Below, piece after piece: positions 60,301 through 63,300 of a stretch of 64,000 nt of DNA; positions within the stretch are counted from its first letter, which is position 1, and the number at the start of each line of letters is the position of its first letter. Where the stretch lies: NCBI GenBank assembly GCA_024195265.1, contig JAJLRJ010000005.1:15734036-15798035 (forward strand), written 5' to 3'. A model generated the notes under the pieces. The model had not been told where the DNA came from, made no database searches, and saw only the letters and a list, made by a program, of their open reading frames with translations. The translations under genes were made by a program, and so were the position numbers. Source of the stretch: Dendrophyllia cribrosa (taxonomy: Eukaryota; Cnidaria; Anthozoa; Scleractinia; Dendrophylliidae).

Positions 60301-63300
60301 ATGGTAACCTGCCTTACCCATGGGGATGGCATTGGAGGGAGGGGAGGGTGGGGAGTTGGACACAGGGCATGGGGTATTGGTGAATATGTAATGGTCACCT
60401 GCCTTACCCATGGGGATGGCATTGGAGGGAGGGGAGGGTGGGGAGTTGGACACAGGGCATGGGGTATTGGTGAATATGTAATGGTCACCTGCCTTACCCA
60501 TGGGGATGGCATTGGAGGGAGGGGAGGGTGGGGAGTTGGACACAGGGCATGGGGTATTGGTGAATATGTAATGGTCACCTGCCTTACCCATGGGGAGGGC
60601 ATTGGAGGGAGGGGAGGGTGGGGAGTTGGAGACAGGGCATGGGGTATTGGTGAATATGTAATAGTCATCTGCCTTACCCATGGGGATGGCATTGGAGAAA
60701 GGGAAGTGTAGGGAGTTGGACACAGGGCATGGGGTATTGGTGAATATGTAATAGTCACCTGCCTTACCCATGGGGATGGCATTGGGTTGGAGGGAGGGGA
60801 GGGTGGGCAAAACACATAAGGTGTTTAAACCAGGGTCCAAAGTTTTTTTTTAATTTAATTGCAAGTTAGCTCATAGGAGCTTTTGATTTGTTTGATAGAT
60901 CAGTTGCTTAACCCATTCGCTCCTACACCGGCCAAAACCGGCCGTACAATACTCCACTGCTTTAAAAAATTGCAACTTTCTCAATCGCGCGAACATTGCC
61001 CTAACTAGCAGTTCTGAGCATTGACTAGAAAGTCCTCAAATTGAGATACCCAATAAACACAAAAAAGTCAGCGATTTTTGCAGAATATCAGCGTTTGAAT
61101 TTGGACAATAACAAAAATGACCGTTTTTAACGTCATAGAAAAACAACAAAAATCACGTTTTTGCCTTTAGTTTTTTTTATTCAAATCATCATGGCAAACC
61201 CAAAAGTCAACATTCACAGCAAAATTCAGTCCTAGTCCTAGCTTAGCAGTGAATTTTTTTGCTCTTATTCGTTGCTCGGGCCGAGCTCTAGCCTCTCGTT
61301 CTAATGCATACTGACCTTGCCTCAATTTTCAATATCACCACCGCACTGCATGCTGGGAAATGGCCAAGAATTTTGACAGCGTTCGTTTCTTTCCGCACAC
61401 ATTTCATATTTATACTAAGTCCACAGCCACTCCGACCCACCGCCGAAATTTCGCGCTTGTTGTGTTCTCCTGTGGTCGCAACTTCCAAAATATGCCGCGG
61501 TAGGTCGAGAAATTCATCCAGAGTCGAGTCCCAAAGCTGCTTCGTTTCCAGGCGGCCATTTTTCCAGTTCAACGAGCAACGAGCCAAATTCGTAAACGAA
61601 GTACAACAACTAACTCGCTTCATTGAGAAGTGGACTCTGAACTACCTCCAAGCTTAATGATGCTCACCAGGCAGCTACTAAAGATGAAAAATGGCTGTGA
61701 ACTTACCAAAAATCGTAGATAATTCATATTGGACCCTTTATTGCAAATCAACGAAGCAAAATGAGATCGTCACAATGACGTTTTCAGTAAACTCGAGCCT
61801 TCAGTGTTTTAGAACAGCAGCACTTTAAATGGTAACTTCAAATATGGAGTCACGAAATCCTATGGGGCGTGTGAATGCAGAAAATCGCTCAAAAACGTAA
61901 AAATTCTCAGGAGTGAATGGGTTAACAAATTTCCAGCATTTTGTGAGACAATGAAAAAAAGATTGGTGTTTTAGAAGGTTGAACTTTTTTTAAGCCAGTG
62001 ACCCCATTTTGTTTGCATTTCTAACAAGGGTGATTTGCAAACTGGCTGTGGCCGAAGTTGCAAAAGAAAAATTAATTATAAGATTTTCAAGTCCTGATCA
62101 GAGGGAAAAACTAAGGAATATGGGTGGATCTGCATTAAAAAAATCTGCAATTAATAAGGAATTAAAAAAAGCATTAAATTCTTACAGCTGTATGCCTTTT
62201 GAAGTCATGATATCTTACAGCTCTTTACTAAGATATGCCATGGTTTATTATCATTTTCAGGGATGGCTGAAGAAACAGGGGCACAATGTTGTTGCAGATT
62301 GGAAGAAAAGGTAAAAATAATATTCTTCTTATTTTTCTGCAGCTTACTAATGTAAAGTTCCGATAGTAATGACCCCTCGAAAGTAGTGACCCCCCTTCCT
62401 CCGAAAGTAGCGAGCCCCCGAAAGTAGCAAGCCCCCGAAAGTAGCGAGCCCCCAAAGGTAGTGAGCCCCGAAAGTAGCGAGCCCCTGAAAGTAGCGAGTC
62501 CCTGAAAGTAGCGAGCCCCCCCGAAAGTAGCGAGTCCCCAAAAAGTAGCGAGACCAAGGTTTTTATTAAATCACTGTATACACATACCGTATACCTTTAT
62601 TTCTTCCAATCAATAGTCAAATTTTTAATGTACACAATAATATCTTTGTGCAGTGTCGCAAATTGATGACGATAAGGCACTTTACAACAAGGGGAAGCCT
62701 TATGCCCCCATTCGTCCTTGACGTCAGTTCACTGATGGCGCAATTATTATTATTATTATTAACTAATATTTTAATAGGATGCCCTTTCATAACATGATTT
62801 TCAAAGAGGTCCTACAAAATATAATCAATTAACTAAACACATAAATTGGAGGGAGGGGAGGGTGGGGAGTTGGACACAGGGCATGGGGTATTGGTGAATA
62901 TGTAATGGTCACCTGCCTTACCCATGGGGATGGCAATGTAACAACTAAACTGGTACAATTTCGTATTAATAACAGGAATGTTTCTCCAAATTAAAATTGA
63001 AAACTCTATATACTACAGACTAAAATGCAGCAGTGCATCATGGAGTAGAAGCGGTTTAGCTTTCCTCCTTTGAAAACATGAAACTGGACAGACGAATTTC
63101 AACTTATTTGTTTATCATTACTGTTGATTTTTATTACCATATTGCTGCATTTATTACTATAATGGTATCATTGTTATGTACCTTCTTTTTATGAAACACC
63201 ATCTATATACTATGGAATGCAAATAAAATGTTGTTCTTTTTAAATTTTGTTGTTTATTTTTCCTTTTGGAAAAAAGAGCTCGCACCAGCGTTATTTTTTA

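Noticed and set aside
58383..60840. Long ORFs (245, 275, 268, 258 aa) on both strands
   Set aside because: They are read-through of the 90-bp minisatellite, whose length is a multiple of three; the repeated protein units appear in several frames and both strands.
5101..62560. CRISPR-like array
   Set aside because: The tandem repeats (ACA, 17-bp and 90-bp units) have no unique spacers, and the genome is eukaryotic.
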